A model generated the notes under the pieces. It saw only the letters and a list, made by a program, of their open reading frames with translations, made no database searches and was not told the origin of the DNA. DNA of 64,000 nucleotides. Origin: an uncultured Desulfobulbus sp. (GTDB lineage: Bacteria > Desulfobacterota > Desulfobulbia > Desulfobulbales > Desulfobulbaceae). How positions within the stretch are numbered: position 1 is the stretch's first letter; the number at the start of each line of letters is the position of its first letter. This document shows positions 32,686-41,997 of this stretch, in pieces. The stretch is taken from the NCBI RefSeq assembly GCF_963664075.1, contig NZ_OY760916.1, positions 1,862,001-1,926,000 on the forward strand. Direction: 5' to 3'. A program made the position numbers and the translations under genes.

Positions 32686-33084
32686 ATGGCTGAACAAGAA
32701 CTCAAAATTCAGGATAAAAAACCAGTGCCCCCCAATCAGGAATCAACCAAGACTGAGAACTGTTACGCACCCCAAGTCGATATTTACGAGACCGAAGAAG
32801 AAGTTGTTGTTCTTGCAGACGTACCGGGGGTAATTACAGAAAATATCGAACTTTCTCTTGAAGAGAATATTCTCACCATCAGCGCTCGGCGTGAAGCGCC
32901 GAAGTATCTGGGCCGTCAGATTCTTGAAGAATATGCAACCGGCCATTACCTGCGTCGTTTTACGGTGGCTGAAACCATAGATCAGGATCGTATCTCAGCG
33001 CAACTGGTTAACGGCGTGCTGCGAGTGAGCCTGCCAAAGGCTGGACCAGCGCAGCCTCGAAAAATTGAAGTCAAAATCGGCTGA
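32686..33084 (+). CDS. Small heat-shock protein (Hsp20), second of the pair
   Basis: 132 residues from ATG 32686, chosen because GGAGG stands seven bases upstream (an in-frame GTG lies two codons earlier). The alpha-crystallin domain includes DIYETEEEVVVLADVPGV, HYLRRFTVAETIDQDRISA and NGVLRVSLPKA. The N-terminal arm is short and very polar compared with the first Hsp20, which suggests different oligomer sizes. Co-transcribed with it. Confidence 0.92.
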   Translation: MAEQELKIQDKKPVPPNQESTKTENCYAPQVDIYETEEEVVVLADVPGVITENIELSLEENILTISARREAPKYLGRQILEEYATGHYLRRFTVAETIDQDRISAQLVNGVLRVSLPKAGPAQPRKIEVKIG

Positions 33085-33126
33085 TTGACAAAAGCGCCAG
33101 AATAAAAGGTCGTTTGTTGTCCCTTC

Positions 33127-33948
33127 TTATTTTTTCCGCCGCAACTCCGGACAGGCGGGATTGGTGTATTCGACCAGTTCCGCCACCAGGGAACCAACAA
33201 CTATACGTGACTGAATTTCCACTGGCACTCGACAACGGTCGTCGGTGAGCCAGAGCGCTGTGTTGCCACTCTTTTCATACAGCCCACGGAACTGCATCTT
33301 AGGTTCAACTTTCAATGTGGGGCGCTTGCCGAAAATTGTCTTTCGTTTCTCCCGTTTGACCACAGCTACACGGACCTTGTGTCTTTTTTCATCGGCAAAG
33401 GTCGGCACAACGATCGGGACTTGCCCAATATATTGCAAGGCCCTTGAAATGATGAACGAGGCGAATTCGTTATAGACCTCCCCCTCGACCCGGTATTCTT
33501 TGACCTCGTCGTTATTTTTTTGATAGCGCACGGTGTGCGTCTTCTGGTCATAGAGGCTCATCCGTTTAGTCCTGTGGTTATTTCCCTCATTTTGCTCGAC
33601 ATCGTAGCGAACAGGTAACTTTTCAGGGCCAGAGACATAACAATGAAACCGATCATCAATGGGATAAAACAGAGAAAGCGGGCCGTAGTCCTTGACCTTT
33701 GCCTCGATGACAAAGTCGCCCTTTTCTGATGCTGGCTGAATCGCCAGATAGATATCGCCAATTTTCACCCCCCCACTCCAGGAAACCGAATAGTGCAGTT
33801 TTTCTTTACCTGAATAGATGATTCCAAGGGTTTCCTGGTTGATCTGGTGTGGGCGGAGCTCAGGAATTTCCGGGGGTGTTTGAGAACTTCCCTCTACAGG
33901 TGCGGCAAACAACGTCCAGGCAGTCAAGGCCGCCAAAAAAGGTTTCAT
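33127..33948 (-). CDS. DUF3108-family exported protein
   Basis: 273 residues with a signal peptide (about 1-20). The mature part begins PPEIPELRPHQ and shows LHYSVSWSGGVKIGDIYLAI, IDDRFHCYV and FASFIISRAL, the pattern of DUF3108, a periplasmic beta-rich family of unknown role. It lies four bases after the prenyltransferase gene at the 3' end of the menaquinone cluster, so it is probably co-transcribed, but no link to quinone synthesis is shown. Confidence 0.75.
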   Translation of the reverse strand: MKPFLAALTAWTLFAAPVEGSSQTPPEIPELRPHQINQETLGIIYSGKEKLHYSVSWSGGVKIGDIYLAIQPASEKGDFVIEAKVKDYGPLSLFYPIDDRFHCYVSGPEKLPVRYDVEQNEGNNHRTKRMSLYDQKTHTVRYQKNNDEVKEYRVEGEVYNEFASFIISRALQYIGQVPIVVPTFADEKRHKVRVAVVKREKRKTIFGKRPTLKVEPKMQFRGLYEKSGNTALWLTDDRCRVPVEIQSRIVVGSLVAELVEYTNPACPELRRKK

Positions 33949-33952
33949 CTGA

Positions 33953-34810
33953 TCAACTTCCTGTGGCTAAGGCGATACATGTGGCACAAAAGAGTGTCAG
34001 TGCGATCAGTCCATTCATGGAGAAAAAAGACTGGCGGATACGGGTGAGATCTTTGGGGCTGACAATCAGATGCTGGTAAAAGAGAGCTGCCGCTGTGATA
34101 GCAATACCAAGAAAATACCAGAAATTCAGGCCTGTTAAAATGCCGGTCAAGGTAAAGAGGATAAAGGCCAGCAGGTGAAAAAACACGGCAATACGAAACC
34201 CGTTTTTGCGTCCAAAAAATGACGGCATGGAGTAGAGGCCTGCTTCGCGATCAAAGTCGGCATCAAGGCAGGCATAAATACAGTCAAAGCCCGCAACCCA
34301 AAATAAAACCGCTAAGGAGAGAACCCACGGATAACCGTCAAGGCTGGCCGCCACCGCCACCCAACCACCAAGGGGAGAGATGGCCAGGGCAACACCAAGC
34401 ACAACGTGGCAGAGCCAGGTAAAGCGTTTCGTGAGCGAGTAAAAAAGAGTCAACCCTAAGGCGAAAGGTGCAATGGTGAGCGCCAGGGGATTGAGCATAA
34501 AGCAGGCGAAAAAAAAGAGCAGGCTTGCGCCAATCATCAGCGCCCATGACTGCGTCAAGGTTACCTCACCAGCAGGCAGGGCACGGCTGGTGGTGCGTGG
34601 ATTTGCCGCATCGAATTTGCGATCCGCAATTCGGTTGAAGGTCATGGCACTGGTTCGGGCACCACCCATGGCAATGATAACCCAAAAAAAGACAGAGAGG
34701 TCTGGTATCCCTCGCTTGGCAAGAAATGCACCCATCAGTGCAAAAGGCATGGCAAAAACAGTGTGCTGGAACTTAATCATTTCCAGCAGAACAGAAATCT
34801 TCTTCCACAT
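33953..34810 (-). CDS. UbiA-family polyprenyltransferase (menaquinone pathway)
   Basis: 285 residues from ATG 34810; an in-frame TTG further up overlaps ubiX. About eight to nine spans with the two aspartate motifs of the UbiA family: NRIADRKFDAANPRT and DADFDREAG, which bind the prenyl diphosphate through magnesium. In futalosine-type clusters this enzyme (MqnP) attaches the polyprenyl tail to 1,4-dihydroxy-6-naphthoate, and its place beside ubiX and menG/ubiE supports that. The gene starts three bases after the ubiX stop. Confidence 0.88.
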   Translation of the reverse strand: MWKKISVLLEMIKFQHTVFAMPFALMGAFLAKRGIPDLSVFFWVIIAMGGARTSAMTFNRIADRKFDAANPRTTSRALPAGEVTLTQSWALMIGASLLFFFACFMLNPLALTIAPFALGLTLFYSLTKRFTWLCHVVLGVALAISPLGGWVAVAASLDGYPWVLSLAVLFWVAGFDCIYACLDADFDREAGLYSMPSFFGRKNGFRIAVFFHLLAFILFTLTGILTGLNFWYFLGIAITAAALFYQHLIVSPKDLTRIRQSFFSMNGLIALTLFCATCIALATGS

Positions 34811-34812
34811 AG

Positions 34813-35385
34813 TTACATTCCCTGCCAACGCTTAATCGATGAGGAGTCGACCGGAATATGTAGTAGGTCGCAGATCCGTGCAGCAAACTGCCTGGCGATA
34901 TCTTCAAGCGTTTTTGGATGTTGATAAAAAGCGGGCATCGGAGGGCAAATGGTGGCCCCGGCCTCATGGACTGTGAGCATATTGCGCAGATGGGTGCGGT
35001 TGAGCGGAGATTCCCGCACCGCAAGGATGAGAGGCCGTCGCTCTTTAAGGGTTACGTCGGCTGCGCGGTGAATGAGATTACCGCAGAAGCCCCCTGCAAT
35101 GGCGGCAAGTGTTCCCACTGTACAGGGCAAGACAACCATGGCATCATAGCGTGCAGAGCCAGAGGCAGGAGCCGCGGTAAAATCGTCAACCTGATACCAT
35201 CGCTCGACCTGACTGAGTTCCTCAGGGGTAATGCCAAGCTCAAAACGAAGGACTTTGCGCCCGGCATCGGAGATGATTGCATGCACTGTAACATTAGCTA
35301 CAGAAAGTAATCTCAGTAACTCGGGAACATAGAGCATACCTGTTGCGCCAGTAACCCCCAGGAGAAGACGTCGAGTCTCAGCCAT
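34813..35385 (-). CDS. ubiX: Flavin prenyltransferase UbiX
   Basis: 190 residues, family length. UbiX makes prenylated FMN, the cofactor of UbiD-type decarboxylases, which remove the carboxyl group during futalosine-type menaquinone synthesis. The N-terminal GVTGATGMLYVPELLRLL and the later VVLPCTVGTLAAIAGG, RRPLILAVRESPLN and HLRNMLTVHEAGATI are typical. It begins four bases after the menG/ubiE stop. No ubiD gene is in this window. Confidence 0.92.
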   Translation of the reverse strand: MAETRRLLLGVTGATGMLYVPELLRLLSVANVTVHAIISDAGRKVLRFELGITPEELSQVERWYQVDDFTAAPASGSARYDAMVVLPCTVGTLAAIAGGFCGNLIHRAADVTLKERRPLILAVRESPLNRTHLRNMLTVHEAGATICPPMPAFYQHPKTLEDIARQFAARICDLLHIPVDSSSIKRWQGM

Positions 35386-35389
35386 AGAA

Positions 35390-36109
35390 TCAGTCCTTCA
35401 CACCCCGATAAATAGAGACGATACCAAAGGTCAAGGGGATACGTGACACCTGGTTAAAGCCCGCCTCGCGCATCATCGCCATCAGTTCATCGGGTTCATA
35501 AAAAGCGGCGATGGAAGAGGCCAGGTACTGGTAGGCCTCTTTGTCACCGGAGATAAGTCCGGCAACCGCGGGCAGGATCTTGTTGAGGTAGAACGAATAA
35601 ATGGGTTTGATGATCGGGTTGGTTGGCCGGGAGAACTCGAGGATCAATAAATTGCCGCTGGGTTTGAGAATGCGATGCATCTCTTTTAATCCCTGCAGGG
35701 TCTGGGAGAGATTACGTACACCAAAGGCCACGGTGCAGCCCCAGAAACTGTTAGAAGGCGCAGGCAGGACTTCACCATCTCCGCAAACAGGTGAAATGCG
35801 AGGACGACGGTCGTCATTGGGGAGCACCTTGGCCCCTGCACGAAGCATATCTTCACAAAAATCGACAGAAAGGACACAGCGTTGAGGGGCCTGTCTGGTT
35901 AATTCCAGAGAAAGAGGCAGGGTGCCTGCACAGAGATCCATGACCCATCCTTCGGGAAACTGGCGAAGTAACCTGGTTGTGCGCCATCGCCAGTAGCGGT
36001 CTATCTGCAGGGAGAGCAGAGAGTTTAACAGATCATAACGCCCACTGATGGCGGAGAATTTGTCGTGAACAAATTGTTTTTTTTCCTCTGGTGCGGGTAA
36101 GGTGCTCAT
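35390..36109 (-). CDS. ubiE: Demethylmenaquinone methyltransferase (UbiE/MenG)
   Basis: 239 residues from ATG 36109. This SAM-dependent enzyme carries out the last step of menaquinone synthesis. Features: FSAISGRYDLLNSLLSL, the SAM motif VMDLCAGTLPLSLEL, VAFGVRNL and the C-terminal SIAAFYEPDELMAMM. In-frame sequence upstream (to 36211) has no similarity. About 175 bases separate it from mqnA; it leads the ubiX-ubiA-DUF3108 run. Confidence 0.9.
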   Translation of the reverse strand: MSTLPAPEEKKQFVHDKFSAISGRYDLLNSLLSLQIDRYWRWRTTRLLRQFPEGWVMDLCAGTLPLSLELTRQAPQRCVLSVDFCEDMLRAGAKVLPNDDRRPRISPVCGDGEVLPAPSNSFWGCTVAFGVRNLSQTLQGLKEMHRILKPSGNLLILEFSRPTNPIIKPIYSFYLNKILPAVAGLISGDKEAYQYLASSIAAFYEPDELMAMMREAGFNQVSRIPLTFGIVSIYRGVKD

Positions 36110-36286
36110 GAAGTACTCGTTCTCCCCTGCTGGGGATTTCAGATTAAAATTGTCGTTTCCGTAGAAAGCCCCGAGAACAACGTTCCGGGCTTGGCAACAT
36201 GCTGATTTCACGCAGGGTTGTTTTCAGCGATTTGACTTTTTACGAGGTAATCAGAATTGACAAAGCAGGAGCCGAGGCCCACATGC

Positions 36287-37111
36287 TTATGCAAATATTT
36301 TCAGGGGCAGCACATTGGCAGGAGCCTCCTGACGATCCATTAAATACTGAAAAAAGCGTTCCAGCGCCTGAATTTTGATCGCACTCAGGTCGTGCTCTAT
36401 CCCCATAAGGTAATGAGAGCAGGCTTCACAGTCCATGGGAATTCGACGAGCAACCTGATCACAGATCTCAGCCATGCGCTCGGCACCCTGCTTGCGGCAG
36501 TTGACCAATGCCTGGCGAACCTGACGTGCTATCTCAGGCTCCCGGTTCAGAAATTCTTCGCGAACGGCGCAGACAGAAAAGACAAAGGGCAGACCGGTTT
36601 GCCTGTGCCAGGTTTCCCCCAGATCAAGCTGCACCGGATAGCGTTGCTCAACATTAAGACGCAGGGCATCATCGCCAATGGCGAGTACCGCACTCGCTCT
36701 TTTGCTGTTCTCTTCATTGGCGTAGACCTCCCCAATTTCGTACCGGGGCCGGACCTTGTAGAATTCTTCGAGAATTATTTTGAGCAGGCGAATGGAAGTG
36801 TCAGACTGTCCGGTGAGAATGACGAGCTTGTCATCGAGCTCGTCAGGAGCCACTTTTGAGAAGAGAAACACCGATCCGACCGGTCCTGTAGCACTGATAG
36901 AGAGATCTGCAAGAATCTGGTACCGCTCTGGGTGAAGTGCGTAGGCGAAGGACGACACAAATCCCAAATCGATCTTATCTTCTTCAAGCAGCACGTTGAG
37001 TTGGCTTGGTTGAGCTTCAACAACCTGCCACTGATCCGGAAAACTCTGCTCTTTCCAAACCTCATAGATGGGGGCGACATTTATATAGTTCACCATGCCA
37101 ATACGGACCAT
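36287..37111 (-). CDS. mqnA: Chorismate dehydratase
   Basis: 274 residues from ATG 37111, supported by AAGGAG nine bases ahead; a long upstream extension of the frame runs over the deaminase gene and is not coding. MqnA converts chorismate to 3-enolpyruvylbenzoate, the first step of the futalosine pathway. Family features: RIGMVNYINVAPIYE, DLGFVSSFAYALHPERYQIL, GPVGSVFLFSK and AIGDDALRL. It lies 16 bases after the mqnX stop, in the order mqnE-mqnC-mqnX-mqnA. Confidence 0.92.
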   Translation of the reverse strand: MVRIGMVNYINVAPIYEVWKEQSFPDQWQVVEAQPSQLNVLLEEDKIDLGFVSSFAYALHPERYQILADLSISATGPVGSVFLFSKVAPDELDDKLVILTGQSDTSIRLLKIILEEFYKVRPRYEIGEVYANEENSKRASAVLAIGDDALRLNVEQRYPVQLDLGETWHRQTGLPFVFSVCAVREEFLNREPEIARQVRQALVNCRKQGAERMAEICDQVARRIPMDCEACSHYLMGIEHDLSAIKIQALERFFQYLMDRQEAPANVLPLKIFA

Positions 37112-37127
37112 GGTCTGACTCCTTATA

Positions 37128-38345
37128 TTACATAACCCTTGTGGGGTGTAGATGACTACCGGCGCTGACAAGATAGCGCATGAGCTGTTGTTTATTCTGA
37201 ACTGTCTCAGGAAGCGTGATTGCAAGGAGATCCGCGGTTTTCCCTGAAGCAAGAGTGCCTCTCTGGCAATCGACCTGAAGCGCCTGAGCGCCACCCAAGG
37301 TGGCCATGGCAAAGATATCCGCTGCGTCAATTTGCGGATATGCCTTGGCCAGCAGGGCCATCTCCCGCCATAGAGAGAGCTCTGGGTTAGAGGCGACACT
37401 GTCGGTGCCCAAAGCCGGGAGTATGCCCGCCTCAAGGAAGCGGTCGACCGGGGCTGTCCCCACTGCGAGAAATTGATTACTCCCGGGGCAAAGGCAGACT
37501 TTGGCACCTTCACCTGCAAGTATGGCTATCTCTTCGGGATCGACATGGATGGCATGGACGCAGAGGGTTGTGTCATTCAGCACACCGAGTTCATAGAGGT
37601 AGCGGATCGAGCCCGCCTTCCCTGGGGGGATAAACGATCCATCCCAGAAGCCACGACTGCGTACAAAATCAACCATCTCTCCCCTGCCCTGAGCGAGCAT
37701 CTCCTGCTCTGCAGGTGGCTCAGCGACATGGATGGGCAGCGTATGGCCGAGCGAGCTAGCCCGTTGTTTCAGGGCCTGGATGAGTTGCGGGTGGGTTGAG
37801 TAAAGAGCATGGGCGCAACAGCGTTGCGTTTCCGGCTCTGCAGCAAGTCGTTCCAGGTTTTTATCCAGGGTAAACCGAGCCAGTCCCAGATATTCCTTGA
37901 AGGCCAGCACCTGACAGCTAGAGCTTGACTCAACTGCTCCGCCAATAGTTGTATTTCCGATATCGGCAAGGACACTTACCCCGGAGTTGTATTGCTGCTC
38001 GGCACAAAACTTAGAAGCTGCCTCTATTGCTGGGCCGGAAATCCCCAAACTGTCACGCAGGTAGAGGAGCTGCACAATCCACTGGGTAAATGAGGGACCT
38101 GATGGCTTCTGAGAAAGCTCTCCTAAGTGAGAAAGCTCAAGATGAATATGCGCATTAACCAGGGCTGGGGTTAGCGCTGAATGGGGATGATCAACAACCT
38201 GGGCCTGTGGATAACGGGCCTGTAAAGGGGCCTGTGCATCCACAGCCAGAATAGTTTTCCCTTCAACAACAATCCCCGCATCCGCTACAACCGGACCGCA
38301 GACAGGCACAACCCAGGGCGCTTTATGGAGCTTAAGGCCAGACAT
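37128..38345 (-). CDS. mqnX: Aminodeoxyfutalosine deaminase
   Basis: 405 residues of the amidohydrolase superfamily: VNAHIHLELSHLG (HxH metal site), LPIHVAEPPAEQEM, HAIHVDPEEI and GTDSVASNPELSLW. In a cluster with mqnA, mqnC and mqnE the likely reaction is deamination of 6-amino-6-deoxyfutalosine to futalosine, the branch that then uses MqnB. The assignment rests on context plus family; related enzymes deaminate other adenine-like compounds. Its ATG overlaps the mqnC stop (TGATG), so translation is coupled. Confidence 0.85.
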   Translation of the reverse strand: MSGLKLHKAPWVVPVCGPVVADAGIVVEGKTILAVDAQAPLQARYPQAQVVDHPHSALTPALVNAHIHLELSHLGELSQKPSGPSFTQWIVQLLYLRDSLGISGPAIEAASKFCAEQQYNSGVSVLADIGNTTIGGAVESSSSCQVLAFKEYLGLARFTLDKNLERLAAEPETQRCCAHALYSTHPQLIQALKQRASSLGHTLPIHVAEPPAEQEMLAQGRGEMVDFVRSRGFWDGSFIPPGKAGSIRYLYELGVLNDTTLCVHAIHVDPEEIAILAGEGAKVCLCPGSNQFLAVGTAPVDRFLEAGILPALGTDSVASNPELSLWREMALLAKAYPQIDAADIFAMATLGGAQALQVDCQRGTLASGKTADLLAITLPETVQNKQQLMRYLVSAGSHLHPTRVM

Positions 38346-39403
38346 CAGATAGGCGTATAGTCCATCAACCGTTGTTGCGGAGAAAAGCCAGCATCGCTGA
38401 CCAGTCGCCGAATCTCTTGCTCGGAGAGTCGAAAACGGATACCAGCAGCGGCAACTACATTTTCCTCTATCATGGTCGAACCAAAATCATTCGCACCAAA
38501 AAAGAGAGAAATTTGGGCTATTTTGGGGCCTTGTGTAACCCAGGATGCCTGGATATTACGAATGTTATCCAGGAAGATGCGACTTAATGCCAACATCCGC
38601 AGGTAATTAACCGCCGTTGTCTTCTCAACTTTACGAGTCTCGGCAAGCGGTGTGTAGTCGGGTTGGAACGGCCAAGGAATAAAGGCAGTGAAACCGCCGG
38701 TACGATCCTGGAGGGCACGCACTCGCTCAAGATGCTCAAGCCGTTCTTCCATGGTCTCGATATGACCAAACATCATGGTCGCCGTGGTACGCAGCCCTAA
38801 ACGGTGGGCTTCTTCCATAACCCCAATCCACTGATCCGCATTACATTTTCTTGGAGCTAGTTCTTCTCGTACGCGGTTACTGAGAATCTCTGCACCGCCG
38901 CCGGGAATGGAGTTTAACCCCGCATCGACCAGTCGTTTGAGAACTTTAGCCACCGGCAGTCCGGAAATTTGGGAAAAATGATAAATCTCAGGTGGCGAAA
39001 ATCCGTGAATATGAATTCCGGTCTCTTTCATGAACCGGAGCATATCCTCATAAAATTCCAGTGGTTTATCTGGGTGCAACCCGCCTTGCAAGAGTATCTG
39101 GGTGCCACCGAGTTCCTGGGTCTCCCGAATTTTTTCCAGCAGCTCCTCTTTGCTGAGGACTTTGCCTGTAGCATCTTCTGGTGCTTTGAAAAATGCACAG
39201 AATTTACAGGCAGATATGCAGATGTCTGTATAGTTGATATTGCGGTCGATCACATAAGTGACCACAGGTTCCGGGTGCAGTCGCCGGCGAATATTGTCGG
39301 CAAGAAACCCTAACTGGTGGAGATCTGCCTCACGTTCAAGTTGAAGGAAATCTTCTCCATTGATTCGTTCCCCTGCCTCGATTTTTTTCTGTATCGCTTG
39401 CAT
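38345..39403 (-). CDS. mqnC: Cyclic dehypoxanthine futalosine synthase
   Basis: 352 residues. A radical SAM enzyme that closes the spiro ring of cyclic dehypoxanthinyl futalosine. The cluster motif is CISACKFC near residues 62-69, followed by GGTQILLQGGLHPD, GFSPPEIYHFS and SIPGGGAEILSNRVRE, all typical of MqnC. It starts two bases after the mqnE stop and overlaps mqnX at its end, so it is tightly coupled to both. Confidence 0.93.
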   Translation of the reverse strand: MQAIQKKIEAGERINGEDFLQLEREADLHQLGFLADNIRRRLHPEPVVTYVIDRNINYTDICISACKFCAFFKAPEDATGKVLSKEELLEKIRETQELGGTQILLQGGLHPDKPLEFYEDMLRFMKETGIHIHGFSPPEIYHFSQISGLPVAKVLKRLVDAGLNSIPGGGAEILSNRVREELAPRKCNADQWIGVMEEAHRLGLRTTATMMFGHIETMEERLEHLERVRALQDRTGGFTAFIPWPFQPDYTPLAETRKVEKTTAVNYLRMLALSRIFLDNIRNIQASWVTQGPKIAQISLFFGANDFGSTMIEENVVAAAGIRFRLSEQEIRRLVSDAGFSPQQRLMDYTPI

Positions 39404-39405
39404 GG

Positions 39406-40500
39406 TTAGAATGTCTCAAGAACGTTGTAGAGGGTATCGCGTTGAACGGGCTGACGACCAGCTTCCTGGATTAGCCGGATAAGGGTTTTATGGCCAAGAG
39501 CCTGTTCGGTTTCGGCCCCCGCCATATGGGTGATCACTTCCTCTTTGACGGTTCCATCCATGTCATCAGCGCCAAAAGAGAGGGCAACCTGGGCCAGTTT
39601 GGGGCCGATCATGACCCAATAGGCTTTTACATGGGGAAAGTTATCAAGCATCAGGCGACTTACAGCTATATTTTTGAGATCATTAATACCGGTGGTATTG
39701 CTATGCTCAGCCATAGCCGTGTTTTTAGGATGAAAGGCCAGTGGAATAAAAGCAAGAAAACCGCCGGTTTCATCCTGGGTTTTGCGCAGGGCATCCAGAT
39801 GCTCCAGACGTTCACCAATGGTCTCTATGTGCCCATAGAGCATGGTCGCATTGGTCTTCAATCCTTTTTTGTGCGCAGCTTGAGCAACATCGATCCAGCC
39901 TTCACCTGATAATTTTCTCTCACAGGTCAGCTGGCGAATTCGCGGACTGAATACCTCCGCACCTCCTCCGGGCAGAGAACCAAGTCCTGCAGTAATAAGC
40001 TCATCTAAGGTATCTTCAACAGATTTTCCATTGAGTTGAGCCAGATGATAAATTTCCACACAGGTAAAGGCCTGAATATGTACTTCTGGGCGTACTTCTT
40101 TGATACCTTTGAGCAGGTCCGTGTAGTAGGAAAAAGGAAGATCCGGGTGAATACCCCCAACCATATGAATTTCGCTGATCGGCTCATCAAGGCGCTCCCG
40201 CACCTTCGCTTTGACGTCATCCACTGTCATTTCATAGGCAAGCGGATGGTCTTTCTCACGACCAAAGGCACAAAATTTACAGAGGTTCGTGCAAATATTT
40301 GAGTAATTAATATGCTGATTGTAGATAAAAAAGGCCTGGTTACCGTTTTTGCGTTCACGAACGATATTAGCCAAAGCCCCTAGAGCCAGGACGTTTGGAT
40401 GCTGGTACAGTTGCTCTCCGTCTTCTAAGGATAAGCGTTCCCCTTCGCGGACTTTTGCCAGTATACGGCCAAGTCCTGCCTGCTCTATATATGCATCCAT
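39406..40500 (-). CDS. mqnE: Aminofutalosine synthase
   Basis: 364 residues. MqnE is a radical SAM enzyme that joins 3-enolpyruvylbenzoate with the 5'-deoxyadenosyl group to give 6-amino-6-deoxyfutalosine. The cluster motif is CTNLCKFC, then HMVGGIHPDLPFSYY, AFTCVEIYHLAQLNG and SLPGGGAEVFSPRIRQ. It is the first gene of the mqn run. It shares about the same fold and length as MqnC next door, reflecting ancient duplication. Confidence 0.93.
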   Translation of the reverse strand: MDAYIEQAGLGRILAKVREGERLSLEDGEQLYQHPNVLALGALANIVRERKNGNQAFFIYNQHINYSNICTNLCKFCAFGREKDHPLAYEMTVDDVKAKVRERLDEPISEIHMVGGIHPDLPFSYYTDLLKGIKEVRPEVHIQAFTCVEIYHLAQLNGKSVEDTLDELITAGLGSLPGGGAEVFSPRIRQLTCERKLSGEGWIDVAQAAHKKGLKTNATMLYGHIETIGERLEHLDALRKTQDETGGFLAFIPLAFHPKNTAMAEHSNTTGINDLKNIAVSRLMLDNFPHVKAYWVMIGPKLAQVALSFGADDMDGTVKEEVITHMAGAETEQALGHKTLIRLIQEAGRQPVQRDTLYNVLETF

Positions 40501-40613
40501 TCCTGTCTGCTCCTAGATTGTGTCTTTGATGTCGAATGTGTTCTCGTCGAAGCGAAAAAATTCAGTTTTTCTTTAGCTTGTCCGGGGGCGACAACTGAGT
40601 TTACGCACCCCAT

Positions 40614-40654
40614 GAATAAAAACAAAGAAGCCCCTTATAAAGACAAGGGGCTTC
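40614..40654 (-). terminator. Rho-independent terminator of the sigma-factor gene
   Basis: GAAGCCCCTT (40627-40636) and AAGGGGCTTC (40645-40654) form a 10-bp stem; on the minus strand it is followed by TTTGTTTTTATTC. Confidence 0.85.
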
Positions 40655-40677
40655 AAAAAAACGAAATATTAGTCGTA

Positions 40678-41997
40678 TTAGTCGAGAAAGAACCGCAGCT
40701 TCTCCCGACGGCTTGAGTGTCGTAAACGATTCAAGGCCTTTTTTTCGATCTGACGAATACGTTCTCGAGAAACATTAAATCTTTTACCGATTTCCTCGAG
40801 TGTGTACTCTGCCTTTTCTCCAATACCAAATCGAAGTCGAATGATTTTCTCTTCACGCTCGGTCAGCGTCGAGAGCACCTCTGTTACGCGGTGAGCAAGT
40901 TCCCTATTTTGAACAGCATCATAGGGGGATTCAGATTCCTGGTTTTCAAGAAAATCACCAAGAGTTGAATCATCATCGCCAACCGGGGTTTCCAGTGAAA
41001 TTGGTTCCCGTGATGCCTCCAAAATTGCCAGGATTTTATCCATGGGCAAATCGGTCATCTTCGAGATTTCAACCGGGGTGGGTTCACGCCCAAGTTCTTT
41101 TAACAGCGAATAAAACGCTTTAAAAAACTGGCTGCGCAGTTCAAGAAAATGCACAGGCAGGCGAATAGTCCGGGTTTTATCAAGAATTGCCCGGGTTATT
41201 GCCTGACGAATCCACCATGAGGCGTAGGTTGAGAATTTGTTGCCTTTTTTGTAATCAAAACGAAAAACAGCCCGCATCAGGCCCAAATTACCTTCCTGGA
41301 TAAGATCAGCAAGGGTCAAGCCCTGGTGCATATAGCGCTTGGCGATGGACACAACCAATCGAAGGTTTGCTCGGATCATAGAGTCCTTGGCAAATTCGAT
41401 GGATCGGTTGTATGCCTCTATCTTAGTTGCAAGCTCAAACAGCTCTCGAATATCTGGGTAATTGCGGTTAGCGATGGTCACACAGTGCCGCATATAATTG
41501 AGCTGCTGCTTTTTAGGCTTCAGCGTCGGGTCTCGACGCTGCCAGAGGTCGATCCTGTCGACCAGCATTTTAATTTCGGCAACGCCTGAGGTGTCCTCAC
41601 GGATAGCCTCAATTATGGCGTCAAAACCTTCACGTATGGTTTTAGAATACTTTGCTTCTTCCTCGGGGGTGAGCAGGTCAAACTGGCCCATCTCTCTGAG
41701 GTACGTGGTTGTGGTTTCTTCCGAATCGTGTTCTTCGCTATCGGGCAGGGTATCGGAAGAATTGTCTTCGTCACCGTTTTTCTTGCCGGTCCATTCTTCA
41801 CCGGATAAGGTCTTTCTCTTTCCCGACTCTTCCTGGGTAACAATTTCAATATTGTTTTCCCCGAGAAAATCAAATAACTCTTCAATGGCTCCCGGATCTT
41901 TCACCTGATCGGGGAGGAGTTCATTCAGATGCTGAAATGTTATACAGCCTTCATCCTTTCCGGCCTCAAGAAGGTCATTTTTTATACCAGCGAGCAC
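40678..41997 (-). CDS. RpoD-family RNA polymerase sigma factor
   Basis: 439 residues from a GTG behind AAGGAGAAGG. A short region-1.1-like N-terminus and an acidic linker precede region 1.2 (YLREMGQFDLLTPEEEAKY), region 2 (ANLRLVVSIAKRY, DLIQEGNLGLMRAVFRFDYKKG, STYASWWIRQAITRAI), region 3 and region 4 (EEIGKRFNVSRERIRQIEKKAL). It clearly belongs to the sigma-70 family. However, it is shorter than usual housekeeping RpoD and departs from it in the region 2.4-3 stretch (RLPVHFLELRSQFFKAFYSLL), and no dnaG lies beside it. So it could be a second, group-2 sigma rather than the primary one. Confidence 0.85.
   Translation of the reverse strand: MLAGIKNDLLEAGKDEGCITFQHLNELLPDQVKDPGAIEELFDFLGENNIEIVTQEESGKRKTLSGEEWTGKKNGDEDNSSDTLPDSEEHDSEETTTTYLREMGQFDLLTPEEEAKYSKTIREGFDAIIEAIREDTSGVAEIKMLVDRIDLWQRRDPTLKPKKQQLNYMRHCVTIANRNYPDIRELFELATKIEAYNRSIEFAKDSMIRANLRLVVSIAKRYMHQGLTLADLIQEGNLGLMRAVFRFDYKKGNKFSTYASWWIRQAITRAILDKTRTIRLPVHFLELRSQFFKAFYSLLKELGREPTPVEISKMTDLPMDKILAILEASREPISLETPVGDDDSTLGDFLENQESESPYDAVQNRELAHRVTEVLSTLTEREEKIIRLRFGIGEKAEYTLEEIGKRFNVSRERIRQIEKKALNRLRHSSRREKLRFFLD

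Noticed and set aside
37112..37519. N-terminal extension of mqnA over the deaminase gene
   Set aside because: The mqnA family start and its AAGGAG site are at 37111; the extension is out-of-frame reading of mqnX.
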